A DNA stretch of 64,000 nt from Smittia aterrima (Eukaryota; Arthropoda; Insecta; Diptera; Chironomidae). The notes below the pieces were generated by a model. The model ran no database searches, was not told the origin of the DNA, and was given only the letters and a program-made list of their open reading frames with translations. The stretch spans positions 15,469,537 to 15,533,536 of the forward strand of contig CP093829.1 of the NCBI GenBank assembly GCA_033063855.1. Direction: 5' to 3'. Below, piece after piece: positions 23,981 to 35,142 of the stretch. The stretch's first letter is position 1, and each line of letters opens with the position of its first letter. The position numbers and the translations under genes are program-made.

Positions 23981-26911
23981 CTAGACAATGCTATGACGGG
24001 GCTTTGCTCTAACATTCTCAGGTTCCCAATTGTTTAGAATGACTGCTTTCTTTAATCGCTTCCAAAAGACGTTTCGAAGTTCTTCCTTGTCTTCACTCGG
24101 CCACATGATGTAAGTTTTGGTTCGCATGAGAAATGACAATGTTCGTGGTCTTCTTGCCTTGGGAATGTCTTGAAGGAGAACGAGAATCAGTTGCTCGCGA
24201 CGAGTCTCAATCAATCTACGAATCAACAAAAAATATTTTAAAGATCGACTTTCATTAATTAGAGTCTCACCTATGCTGGGCCAGATGCATTTCAAACGAG
24301 CACCAGTTGGATTTTAAAAACGATTCGGACACGACGAGTAGAAGACATCGCGATTGATCCATGCACTGGATGATATTCTCGAGAATGCTTAGGCCAACTT
24401 GAAAGTCTCGTTCATGCAAGCAAATTGTGATTTCTGATCGTTTCTCTAAGTTTGGGATAAGCTGATCCAGAACGAAATCGCGATCCTTCTCAGAGTAAGA
24501 GACAAACAAATCGAATCGATAATTGTCAATGCTCGATCCTGATTTTCTCCTTTGGTTTGCCAACAACGAGTTGTTGTCGCCTTTCTCGAAGCTCAGGATT
24601 AAGGTGTTTTTTAAAATCGAGAAGAAATATCTAATATCTTTTCTTTTCCAGATCCAAAGAGCTGTGATAAACGTTAGTGGTAAGCCAATTCCGACATAAA
24701 TGAAGAGAAGAGTTCGTGGTGTGTCGAGTTTTTCATAATGTTCAACTTCTTCCTGTTCCTCGAGCTCTACATCCGGAGTAGTATTCCTCACCGTTGTCGT
24801 CCTATCATCATAGATTGGTTCAGCTTTACACGAAGCAACTTCGCTGAAAAATACTTTTGTCTTCGATGATCCGTTTGACTCGATGCAATGATAGTCGTTC
24901 TCACTGTAGTCGAGAAGAAGAAAATCGAAAGTCATCAGAGAGGTTGATTCAGTTCCCGCGCAGTTTACTGGATTCACGTTCGGGAGAATGTTGAAAATTC
25001 TATTTTCAATGGTCTGATCGCCGATGATGTTTTTGTAGCTTTCTTCGATGTGACGAATGTAGCTTTGATATTCCCTGAGGAAAACGTCGTAATGATACTT
25101 TGGATCACAGTAATCTTCGATGAAATAAGATCGTTTTTTTCTTTTTGATCCGCAGTTGTATCTCATTGCGTTGTAAGTCGCTCGTTCAATGAACTCGCGC
25201 AATGAACAGTCGCAAACAAAATTATTCCCGCCAATCGCCAAAAACTTTATTTCATTGAAATCACGCATCATCTCTGATGTCATCAAGTTGATGTTGTTTA
25301 ATCGTAAATTCACGATCTTCAATTTCGTGTGGTTAAGAAAAACTCGTTGATACCAGTTGGAAATATGATTCATGTTCAAGTCAAGTATTTCGAGATCGAC
25401 AAAGTTCACAAATTGTGTTGATACGATTTGGTTTATGTTGTTGTCTTCTAAAATTAAATTTTCTTCAGTAAAAATTTGATTGAGTTTCGCAATTGAGTTT
25501 CACGAAACTTACCCAAGTCGAGCATTCGAAGTTTCCTTAGATATCTCAAAGGAGCAAGATTTTTCAAGTTGCTGGCTTTGAAAACAAGAATTTCAAGTTT
25601 TCCCTCGAGGCCGGCAAACCAATTATTGTTAAGATTGGCGACCAAGCCAGGATTCCCTGACAAATCAATAACCTTTAGGTTTGTGTTGTAAAACATAAAA
25701 GGAAGAAGAAAAGGAATTTCTGTGTAGCAGAGTGACAATTGCTCGACTTTTATCCGAAGACTTGCCAATGCTTTGACGCTTTCTTGCTTTAGTTTCGAGT
25801 GCGACAAATCGAGGAACGTCAAGGCTGTAAGCTTTAAAAATGCATCTTCCTCCAACATTAATCCACTTAAATAAAACGAGAAGACATCAGAATTGCTGTA
25901 GCCAAGTGCCAACTCTTCCATGTCCATATTATAGCTCAAATCCAAGTGACGCAAGAATGGAAGTTTGGAGAAAGTTTTCTGTGAAATCGTCGAGAGTGAA
26001 TTGTGCGAAAGGAAAAGCTTCTCGAGTTTCGGAAGATTATCGAAGAGGTCGTAGTCGAGAGTTTTTAAACTGCAATTCCGCAGATCGAGTTCCTTCAAGT
26101 TTTTCATCAAAGGAAATGCTGACCATTTCTCTGAAAGTCAGAAAGCTCTTGTTAGTTCTCATTTAAATAAAATTTTAACTCACGAAACGATTTATCGTGG
26201 TACGCGAAAAGTTCCTCAAAATTATTGTTCGCCAACGACAAATACTGAAGCGAAACATTGACCAAGTTCAGGGCCTCAACTGGAAGTCTCTTGAGTGCGT
26301 TGTTTGCAACGCTCATGAAAGTTATAACCTGATAAAAAAAAGACATATTCCGGTTATCTATATCGGAAATAAACGTTCATTCCGATTACATCATTTGGGT
26401 TATTGGTTTGTAAGGAAGCGACGTGTTTGAAAATCATATCGTCTGTTTGAAATTTCATCGACAAGTCAGCGAAACCAACTGATTCTCCCGATCGATCTGA
26501 TGCAGGAATTCGCAGTGTTCCGTCTTCGTTAACCCACCACGAAAGATAAAACTCTGAACTTGATAAAATGCATTCGGGAAGCTCCGATGAACCGAGCGCT
26601 GGCGAGAATCCATAGTCATAGTCGTAGTTTTTACGATAAGCAGCATCAAGCTTCTTCTGATAAGAATCGACTTTGCTTGACCGAGCCGGCTGAGGGGGTT
26701 CTTGGTCTTTGCGGCCCTTATCTTTACTGCTGCTATGTACAAACTTATCTCGTGGCGTCACATTTTCTCTTCGAACTGATATAAATGACGGGCCGATTAA
26801 TTTGCCATTTGACGACGACGCATTGTTATTCGCGTTTGAGTTACATTGAGTACATTTTAATTGAGTGAGTGAAATTAGGATCGCACATTTTATTAAGCTT
26901 CCGAGTAACAT
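23981..26911 (-). CDS. Toll9-like receptor (LRR ectodomain, TM, TIR)
   Basis: Exons are 26911-26390, 26328-26184, 26130-25513, 25447-24271 and 24215-23981, giving 898 aa, the size of fly Toll-9. A signal peptide at residues 1-20 is followed by a low-complexity basic stretch, then leucine-rich repeats (LKELDLRNCSLKTL, LEKLFLSHNSLSTI, FLRHLDLSYN, FLDLSHSKL, LEILDLNMNHI) and a single C-terminal LRR cap starting NNFVCDCSLREF. The transmembrane helix (LLFIYVGIGLPLTFITALW) lies near residue 675. The TIR domain runs from about 740, with FDLFVSYSEKD, a BB-loop region CLHERDFQVG (Val where most receptors have Pro) and LLVVSESFLKSNWCSFEMH. A single cysteine cap and a TIR close to vertebrate TLRs are Toll9 features; the assignment to Toll9 is by these traits. 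Confidence 0.88.
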
Positions 26912-27412
26912 TCCTTCAGCGTTGTATCGAGAGGAAGCTTCATTCTTTATTACGATTGCTAATCAAAGCAAATTATTTACACAAACATTTTTAAATCACT
27001 TTTACTGTTTTTAAATTAATCCAATTGCACAATTCGTTTTTACTTTTTGTTGTTCTCTTTTCGAGAATTTAAGAAAAATTGCAAAAAATATTCAAGGACG
27101 CCAAAGTTTTATTTGCTTTAAAGATATTTCTTCGCGCGCTACCGTCTTTGAAAGAATCTTGCCCACCACTAACTTGTCTTATAAAAAAACAATGGAAAAT
27201 AAATGTGTTAAAAGATTTGCTTCTCGCACTTTCAACGAAATTGTTGATAAGGAACCAGCTGTGTTAGTTTTTATCATTGGCGAGTGCTAGTATTGAATTG
27301 ACAGGAACACGCGACCGCCCGAATTGATTTTATCTTTAAAATTTTTATTGCTAAACGATTAAAAGATTCTTGTTTTATCAGACAAGATTAAATCAAAAGA
27401 CGCGACAGTTTC
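26912..27412. other. Intergenic, upstream of Toll9-like gene
   Basis: 501 bp between the start of the Toll9-like gene and the 3' end of the first acyltransferase. It should hold the receptor promoter. No feature is recognised. Confidence 0.4.
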
Positions 27413-28690
27413 TTAATTGAGAATTAGCTGAACTTTGTAGTCCGCGAACTCACTTTTGTGATCATAGAAAAGTTTCATTAGACTTTTAATAAACTTTTTG
27501 TGAAGCTCATCAATTTCGTTATCAGTCGGAGATTGATTTTTAATCACGTTGATTGGTGATCCGACTACAGTGACGATCCGATGACGCCGAGGAATCAACC
27601 CAAACGAATATTGAAAAAAGCCACGACCATTTACAATTGGTACAGTAACCCCAATTAGATTTTTGAAAAATTCCTGAAATTTTCGTAATTTTGAGCAAGA
27701 CATGTCACTCGGTTGTTCGTAAATATCGTTTTCGCCAAAAGAAAATACGGGAACAAGTGAAGCTCCAGTTTGCAAAGCGATTTTAATGAAACCTTTCCGG
27801 TCTTTGAGAACGATGTGATAATCTCCTGGCTTCGCATAAATGACTTCTTGTGAGCCCCCAACTGCGATAATGGCCTGAAGTGAAATTCAAAAAAAAATTC
27901 ATTCATAACAGAAAAATAAAATCTCACTGCGTTTGAACTAAATCCATCGGCATTGCTATCATCATTTGGCTGAGTCAACGCATTTTTCAAACTCAAAGAC
28001 GAGACAGAAATCATTCCCCATGATAGAAATAGATCGCGATAAAAAGGAATGAAGAAATGAAAGTTAAGCGTACAAAATTTTGCTCGAATTTTCGGGAAAA
28101 GTTTATGGAAGTTTGTTGTGTTCGAAGAAAAATTTCCAAATGAACTTGCGCTGAAAGAAAATAAAGATTTAAAGTGTTGAAAATAATTTAGATTAATTTA
28201 TTTTTATTTCTCACCTCATAGCGCCATGAGGGAAAACGGCCATCAAATAATTTTTCTTCGGAGACAAATCAACAGTTTTCACAATTTTCATCGGAAAGTA
28301 ACTCGTAAATAATTTCCAAAGAAAAAAGTTTCTTGAAGTTTCAGATCTGAAAAGATTTTAATGAGAAATCCATGCCTTATCGATTGAGATAATTCTGCTC
28401 ACCCTTGACCTCGACTTCCATTCTCGTGAGAATGTCGATCGTTAAAAAAATATACAAGATAGATGAGACACATCAATCTGCCAAAGTTTCCTCCATAAAT
28501 CTCAAAGTTGTGATAAGATAAATACTTTGTTGTGGTAATGAAAATTTGCCGAACTCACCATCAACAAATTAAATGAAGCCAAACACGAAACTTCACCGAA
28601 ATATATCAAAATAAAGAATAGAAAAGCAGAGATAACTTGCAATCTACGTTCAAGCGAAATTCCAAATATCGGCGCCCATTTGATAGACAT
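27413..28690 (-). CDS. DGAT2/MOGAT-family acyltransferase, copy A
   Basis: Exons are 28690-28559, 28500-28403, 28346-28215, 28150-27928 and 27874-27413, giving 348 aa. Two N-terminal hydrophobic segments precede the catalytic region. The family motifs are YFP (in TSYFPMKIVKT), the active-site tetrapeptide read here as FPHG (in MAVFPHGAMS), YAKPGDYHIVLKDRKGFIKI and ALQTGASLVPVFSFGEND. These endoplasmic-reticulum enzymes transfer fatty acyl groups from acyl-CoA to mono- or diacylglycerol (or related acceptors). The first residue of the usual HPHG is Phe, as aromatic residues occupy this place in all three copies here. The start MSIKWAP matches copy C (MAIKWTP); an in-frame Met lies five codons upstream. 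The acceptor lipid cannot be told from sequence. Confidence 0.92.
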
Positions 28691-28916
28691 TGTTGCACTT
28701 CTCATTCACAGCTCCAAAGCTACTAAAACCACTTCGGTTTTTCAATAGTTCCGGATCAACTGAGGTTACTGCTGTTTACCTTCATTTGTTTACAAAACTC
28801 GTTTCATTAAGTGTTCTCGACAATCGTTGCTTGTTGAAAAGCATTAACTACAATTCCACAAAATTTTATTTTTCAAATGTGTGGTGGACAAACATAATTA
28901 TTTAATTTCGCTCTGC

Positions 28917-30441
28917 TCATTCGATGATCAACTTGACGTTGTCGGCATTTTTGAGATATTTATGCTTATGGTCGCTGAACAGTTTGTTGAGTGCTTCAGT
29001 GAATCTGGCGTGCAATGCGTCGATTTCTTCTTTTGATGGTGACTCGTTCATCGTAAATTCGAGTGGAGCTCCAACGACTGCGGTGATTGGACGTCGATAG
29101 GGAAGCATACCAAATGATTTCTCTGATAATCCTCTGCCGAATGGAATGATTGGAGCAACGCCGGTCCATTTCTTGATGAATTCCTGGTAGGCACGAAGTC
29201 TCGTTCCTGGCTCGTTGTTCATTTGATCAATGGCATCGATTTCTCCGAAATTGAAACAAGGCACAATGGCAGCGCCAGTTTGAATAGCGATTTTCACGAA
29301 TCCCTTTCGTTTGTTTAACACGATACGATAATCTCCTGGACGAGCATAAAAAGCTTCTTGAGCTCCTCCAACAACAAGCACGGCCTTAAATTAAGAGAAA
29401 CTTAATCCAACTGTAAAATAAAGGCTCAATTGTGTAAGTTACCGCATTAGAAGTGTAGCCATCATAGTTGCACACAGCAAGTTTGTTGTTCGACTGCGTC
29501 AACACGCTGAAGAGACTTTTTCTGTTTGCAGAAATGAGTCCCCAAGAAAGCAGCAGGTCGCGGTAGAAAGGAACCCAAAAGTGATAATTCTAGAAGAGAG
29601 AAAAAGTCATCAAACTTTTATTCCGAAGAATAATTTGAATAAATAACAAACCAATGTACAAAGTTTCGATCTGATTCCTGGAAAGAGCTCGTGAAAATTT
29701 GAATGAGACGTCGCAAAATTTCCGAAAGAACCGATGCTGAAATCCAAGAAAGAAATTGAATTTAAATCAGGCAACATTTGTATTTTGCACACCCAGCGGA
29801 TCTCTTATCTCGCTTGTCTCAAGGCTGTGAATGCTTCGGGACAACGATCATTTCATTAGAAAGTTACTAACGTGACTAACATTTACCGAAATAATTTCAT
29901 TAGAGGTAAATGCTAACTTACCCGATAACACCATGAGGATATACAGCAAATAAATAATTTTTAGTTGGCGGCAGATCAACAGTCTTGACCAATTTGAGAG
30001 GAAAGTAGTTGTAGAAATGACGGAGCCATGTAGCAGAACGCATGCGTTTTGATCTAAATTTGGAAGATTGTGGTATCAAAATAAAAAAGAAAATAATGAA
30101 ACCACTTACCCTTGGCCTCTCTGACCGTTCTCGGCAGAGCGACAGTCGACGTACCAATAGGTTACGTAACTAATGCAGAGAAGCTTTCCGATGATTCCCC
30201 AGTAGAACTGAAAGGATTTGTGAGGTTCAAACTTAGGTCGCGTGGAATAAAAACTTTTACTTACGAGAACATAACCGAATACGGTTAGAGATAACAACTC
30301 AGCCCAAAGAATCATGTCAACCCAAAGCAGGTTGCTGAAAACCTCAAGCGCATTTTGCCACGATGCAGAGTTCATGATTTTAAAACGAAAATCGCCGAGA
30401 TCTTTAATGTTCTTTTGAAACGTTGAACTTTCTTTGCTCAT
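28917..30441 (-). CDS. DGAT2/MOGAT-family acyltransferase, copy B
   Basis: Exons are 30441-30265, 30207-30110, 30053-29922, 29736-29652, 29589-29443 and 29384-28917, giving 368 aa, or 346 aa from the in-frame Met at 30375 (MNSASWQNALEVF), whose position fits the starts of copies A and C better. Motifs: YFP in FYNYFPLKLVKT, active-site YPHG in FAVYPHGVIG, GDYRIVLNKRKGFVKIAIQ and GAAIVPCFNFGE. It ends KLIIE like copy C. It has one more intron (29590-29651) than its neighbours, in the middle of the exon they keep whole. The gene is functional by all visible criteria and is probably also an endoplasmic-reticulum lipid acyltransferase. Confidence 0.92.
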
Positions 30442-31013
30442 CTCGCAAAAAATGAAATTGAATCCTTTAACCTACTTTCACCAGTTTCGATTAAAACACG
30501 GACAAATGCGAGACTGCGACTCTGACGATCGACACAAGAATGAAAGCGTTATTGAAATAATAACACGAAGCCCTGATTAAAAATTTCTTATTGGCTTTGA
30601 TAATTGAAAGTAAGAGAGCGGGAGAGGCAAATCTTATCACTTCACATGGAATGATGGGAATACGAAGTGTTTCCTAAGTCAAAGCTGATAGAAATCACTA
30701 AATTCTCTTAACGAGAGAGAAAATGATTACTTCAGGATTCTGTAAAAATGTTTGAGAATATAGTCATCGAACAAATCATTATCAAAGAAAGTTAAACTTG
30801 AAATTCCGGGTTGTTGAACTCTACGTAGAATTCAGTTTCAAATTGAAACTTTCAATTGGCAATGCAATGATAATTTCTTCAATCTCTTTTGTGGAATCGA
30901 AAACTAATTTTATTCCTCCAAGAATATTTAAGCTAATTCTGATTTTTTAAATCTAACACCAAAATTTATTTAAGGAATAAATTTTGATTTTCTTGAGAAA
31001 TCACAAATTCTGT
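30442..31013. other. Intergenic between acyltransferase copies B and C
   Basis: 572 bp of AT-rich sequence holding the copy B promoter and copy C 3' end. No element is recognised. Confidence 0.4.
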
Positions 31014-32537
31014 TTATTCGATGATTAATTTGATTTTGTGTGCATCTTTCAAATATTTTTGCTTGTGATCCTCGAAAAGTTTTTCAATCGCGGTGATAAA
31101 CTTCGCATGAAGCTCTTCGATTTCTTGTTGCGTTGGTGAAGTATTTTTAGTTGTGTTGATCGGAGCTCCAACGACAGTTGTTATCGGATGTCTTCGTGGA
31201 ATTAATCCAAAGGAATATTGAAGAAAGCCTCGTCCAATGAAAATTGCAGGCGCAACTCCCGTCAACTTCTTCATGATTTGCTGGAATTTACGGAGAGCGG
31301 TTCCTTTTTCATTTGAGGGTTGATCGAACACTTCAACTTCATTAAATGAGAAAACTGGTACAATTGATGCTCCTGTCTCAATTGCGATCTTGCAAAATCC
31401 TTTACGTTTCTTCAAAACCAATTTGTAAACTCCAGGACGAGCATTTAAAGCTTCTTCAGCTCCACCAACCATCAAAACAACCTATCAGGAAAAGAATTAT
31501 TAAAGAAATCTTTTAAGTAAAGTCGTGTAGATTTACTCCATTTGACGTGTAGCCATCAGAATTGCAAGGTGCGGATTTTGATGTCGGTTGAGATAAAGCA
31601 AAGCGAATGCTAGAACTTTTCACACACATCAAACCCCATCCAAGAGCGATTTCTCGGAAAATCGGAACAAAGAAGTGAAACGAGAGAGTACAGAGCTTCG
31701 ATCGAATACCAGGAAACAGTTCACGAAAGTTCGTTGCGCTGGTGACAAAATGACCAAATGCTCCGCAGCTAAAATTTCAAACGTTTGTTTATGTTAAAAC
31801 AAAACTCAAATAAGAACTCCTTATCAATTAGTTAAGTCTTGCTAATCTTGTTTATCTATACTAAAAAGAAAACCTTTTCATACGATTAGATATGAAACTC
31901 TTTGGTTCCCGTTGCATCATCAGATACCGCTTTTTGTCGTGATTGATTACCGTGAAGTCTCACAGACGACTTTCTCAAAAAGCGTCATCGTTGTTGAAAA
32001 ATCGTAATCAATTTCTAATGACCCGTAGAAAAGAAGAAACATAAATATTTCATAATACCTTATCACTCCGTGGGGGAACACAGCCAGAATGTAATTTTTG
32101 GACGCTGGAAGATCAGCAGTCTTTACGAGTTTCGATGGGAAATAATTGGTGAAATGTTTCCAAATGAACCAATTCCGAAGGAACTCGTAACTGTTAAACA
32201 AATCAAGTTAGAACATGCTACGCTGTCACATCGAAAACAACTTACCCTTGACCTCTAGTGCAGTTCTCGTCTGCGTGTCTATCAAAGTAGATGAAAGCCA
32301 AGTAAGCTATGCAAATGGTTTTTCCAATTAAACCGCCGTAGAACTTTTTAATTACAGAAAATTCGTTTAAATCACTTGACGACTTCAAAGACTTGATCAT
32401 GAACTTACGAAAACTGATGAGAAAATCGCTAGACAAACAATCTCAATGCCAAGGATAATCATGATGAACGTGAAAGCGGAGAAAACTTCCAGTCGTCGTT
32501 TCATAGAAACGTTCCAAGGAGTCCATTTGATAGCCAT
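31014..32537 (-). CDS. DGAT2/MOGAT-family acyltransferase, copy C
   Basis: Exons are 32537-32409, 32343-32246, 32190-32059, 31768-31537 and 31481-31014, giving 352 aa. Motifs: YFP in FTNYFPSKLVKT, active-site FPHG in LAVFPHGVIS, GVYKLVLKKRKGFCKIAIE and GASIVPVFSFNE. The acceptor before 32343 has a poor pyrimidine tract but is fixed by the 98-nt exon length and phase shared with copies A and B. The shared exon plan and head-to-tail order of the three genes show tandem duplication. Drosophila also has a tandem cluster of this family. The substrate is unknown. Confidence 0.92.
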
Positions 32538-35142
32538 TGTCACTCTTCGAAATAAAGCGTTTAACAGAACCAACCGTGTCAAGACAATAACGTTCACCGA
32601 AATACTGATAGAGTCGGCTAGAAATATTTTGTTGGAAAGTTATCGGTGCAAAAGAGAGCGCTGTACGGAGAGCGCGAGTGAATCGAGGGATTTGATAAAT
32701 TAACGGAGCTGATTAAATCATTGAAATATCGGTAGCACCGGAACAATTTGCGATTTGATAAAATTGATAAGATTTCTTTGTGATTGATGCGACAAAAATA
32801 AAAGTTAAATAATTCAATTTTAATATCGTGACCAGACGAAGCGTCTTAAAAAGTTTGTCAATCGCTGGAAACTAATTTTTAGTGTCGTGTTATCATGGAT
32901 TGATAAGAATTTTGAACTCGCGCAACTATGACACTTGGCAAACTGGATTACTCTAGTCCAAACCTTCTATTCGCAATCTTTGAAATGAATTTTACCAAAA
33001 AGATTCACGAAAAACTTTATTGCATCATCAATACGCGATGCAGCCACTCACGCTATACTTTACAATAGTTGAGCATCGACTGATGAAAATATTTCTAAGC
33101 ATCATGAAAATTTAGTTCAGAGCTCTCGTTTCCACGATGATCAGCATCAGAGATCGGAGAAGAGGAAAAATAGAATTTTCTTTGACGAAAATGATTTTTC
33201 TTTCTCTGTCTCTCTCTCATCAGCGACAAACTAAAGTGGAGATGATGAATAAAAAGCGTTTCCCCCAACAATTAATTAACAAAACTCACATTTCGATACA
33301 GATTCAAACAATTTAAAATTCTCTCTTTATTAATTTTTCTTCTTTCAAGTAAATGTAATTCACTTTTTTTATTCCTTCTTATTACGAGGTTCACTAAATA
33401 CGTTTGACCTCCAAAGCAAAATACGGTTTGACATTTTCGTTCAAACCTTTTTGACAAATCGTTTCTCATTCTCTCCAATCACGAACAAAATCGAACTCAA
33501 TATTTTCAACGTTACATTAACATTTTATTGCAGTGCTCAAATTGCATTTTGTTTTGTTATCGTTTCAGGTGGGTTGCCTTCAATTTAGTTGCCTCTCCGT
33601 ACAAAAGCAATCTCGCGAACATCTTTTAAATCTTTCAATCAAAATAACGACAAGTCGTATAGTTTGCGTTATGATAAGCGGTTCACTTGTTTTTTTAACT
33701 ATTTGTTAATCGGAGTTACCCTGTCTTGACTATTATGCGATCTATAGTTCATAGGTACTCAGCGTTCTAAGAATGTTTCCTCAAATGTCAAATGTGATAT
33801 GAGTAAGCTAAGAAATCACATGAACAATTCAAAGTAATCGGCGATGATCGAGAAAGAAACTTGGCACTTTTTACACAAATAAAGCTTTTGAAAAGAATGG
33901 TCAATGGCGATCAGCGATTTTCTCGACTTGTATTTCGATTATTTTGAGCGATGTAGATTAAAAGTAAGGGAAGGAGTTTTGTTCGAACTATTCTCGAGCA
34001 CTTTTGGATGTTTTAATACTTTTATTTTGTTTACGTAGCGAAATCTCTTTTAGTTAAATGATTAACGAGTGCGTGAAAGATTTTCTCCAGGATCGACATA
34101 AACTCTGGAACGTTTCGTCAGATACGCGAGTGACGCTCAAAGCCATTCTGAGTTAAATGGAAAAGAAGTGTGTGGTAGCGAATGTTTAAGCTATCTACGT
34201 GTCGCTCACACTTAAAGTAATTCTTCTTTTCGAATCAATGTCGTAATATGTCAATTCGAGTTGAGTTGGATTGGAAACAATTTAAGATTCGAAAGGAGAA
34301 TGTGATGACTTAAACTTAAACCTCTTTTCCAATTTTATGTATCGAGAAGGTTATTGAATTACGATTACAAGATTACAGATTAGAATTTCCTTAAAGATTT
34401 TTTTTTTCTTAAATCAAAAATCTTTCGCTCTAAATTCGATTAAATGAGAAAACTCGTCAAGCTTTTAACGTCGTAACGTTTGCCTTTCGTCTTCGAGGTG
34501 AAAATGAAGTAGCGACGAAATCTATCCTACAATTTTAACCAACAAAATAATATCTAAGTTGAAAGAAAACTGATTTAAAAATACTAAAACTTTTGCCCTA
34601 AATGGATCACAAAAATTTGAAGTTTATTTACTTGACTTGGCGTCTTATTTTACTTGACACTCACTTACTTGACTTGAATCACACCCGACTTGGTTTTTTT
34701 CTCTTTAAAGTTTTAAACAAATTTATAAATTCTTTTCATTAATAAATATCATCGGGTCTTACATATTCCCGATTCTTCAATCACCAACAAACTCTTCAAT
34801 TAGATTTTTTATCCATTCGCTTAACTAAATTTATAAGAATATATAATTAACTAAACTATCCTCTCGGGTTCACCAACTTAACTAACTTTTAATGCGTTTC
34901 ATCTTCTTCTGCTTATCGCTTATACTGTATTAGTATGTAACTTTGTAAGTACTTTATGATTTATTCAACAACTACGAAAAATATATCCTTGCGAATCAAA
35001 TCAACAAAACACTCTTCTCCGCTATGTGATGATGATTAATTGATGAGCGATGGCGAATATTAAGAAGCAAATGCGTTGCTGTTGAAGGGTTGGAAGTAGT
35101 GGAGACCGTTTGTGGCCATATCGTGTTCACTAGAATGATAAA
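32538..35142. other. 2.6-kb gap without a visible gene
   Basis: Upstream region of acyltransferase C and the 3' flank of GDAP2. AATAAA on minus (TTTATT near 34960) suits GDAP2. Around 34620-34700 a short ACTTGACTT-type motif recurs a few times. No coding or RNA feature is supported. Confidence 0.4.
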
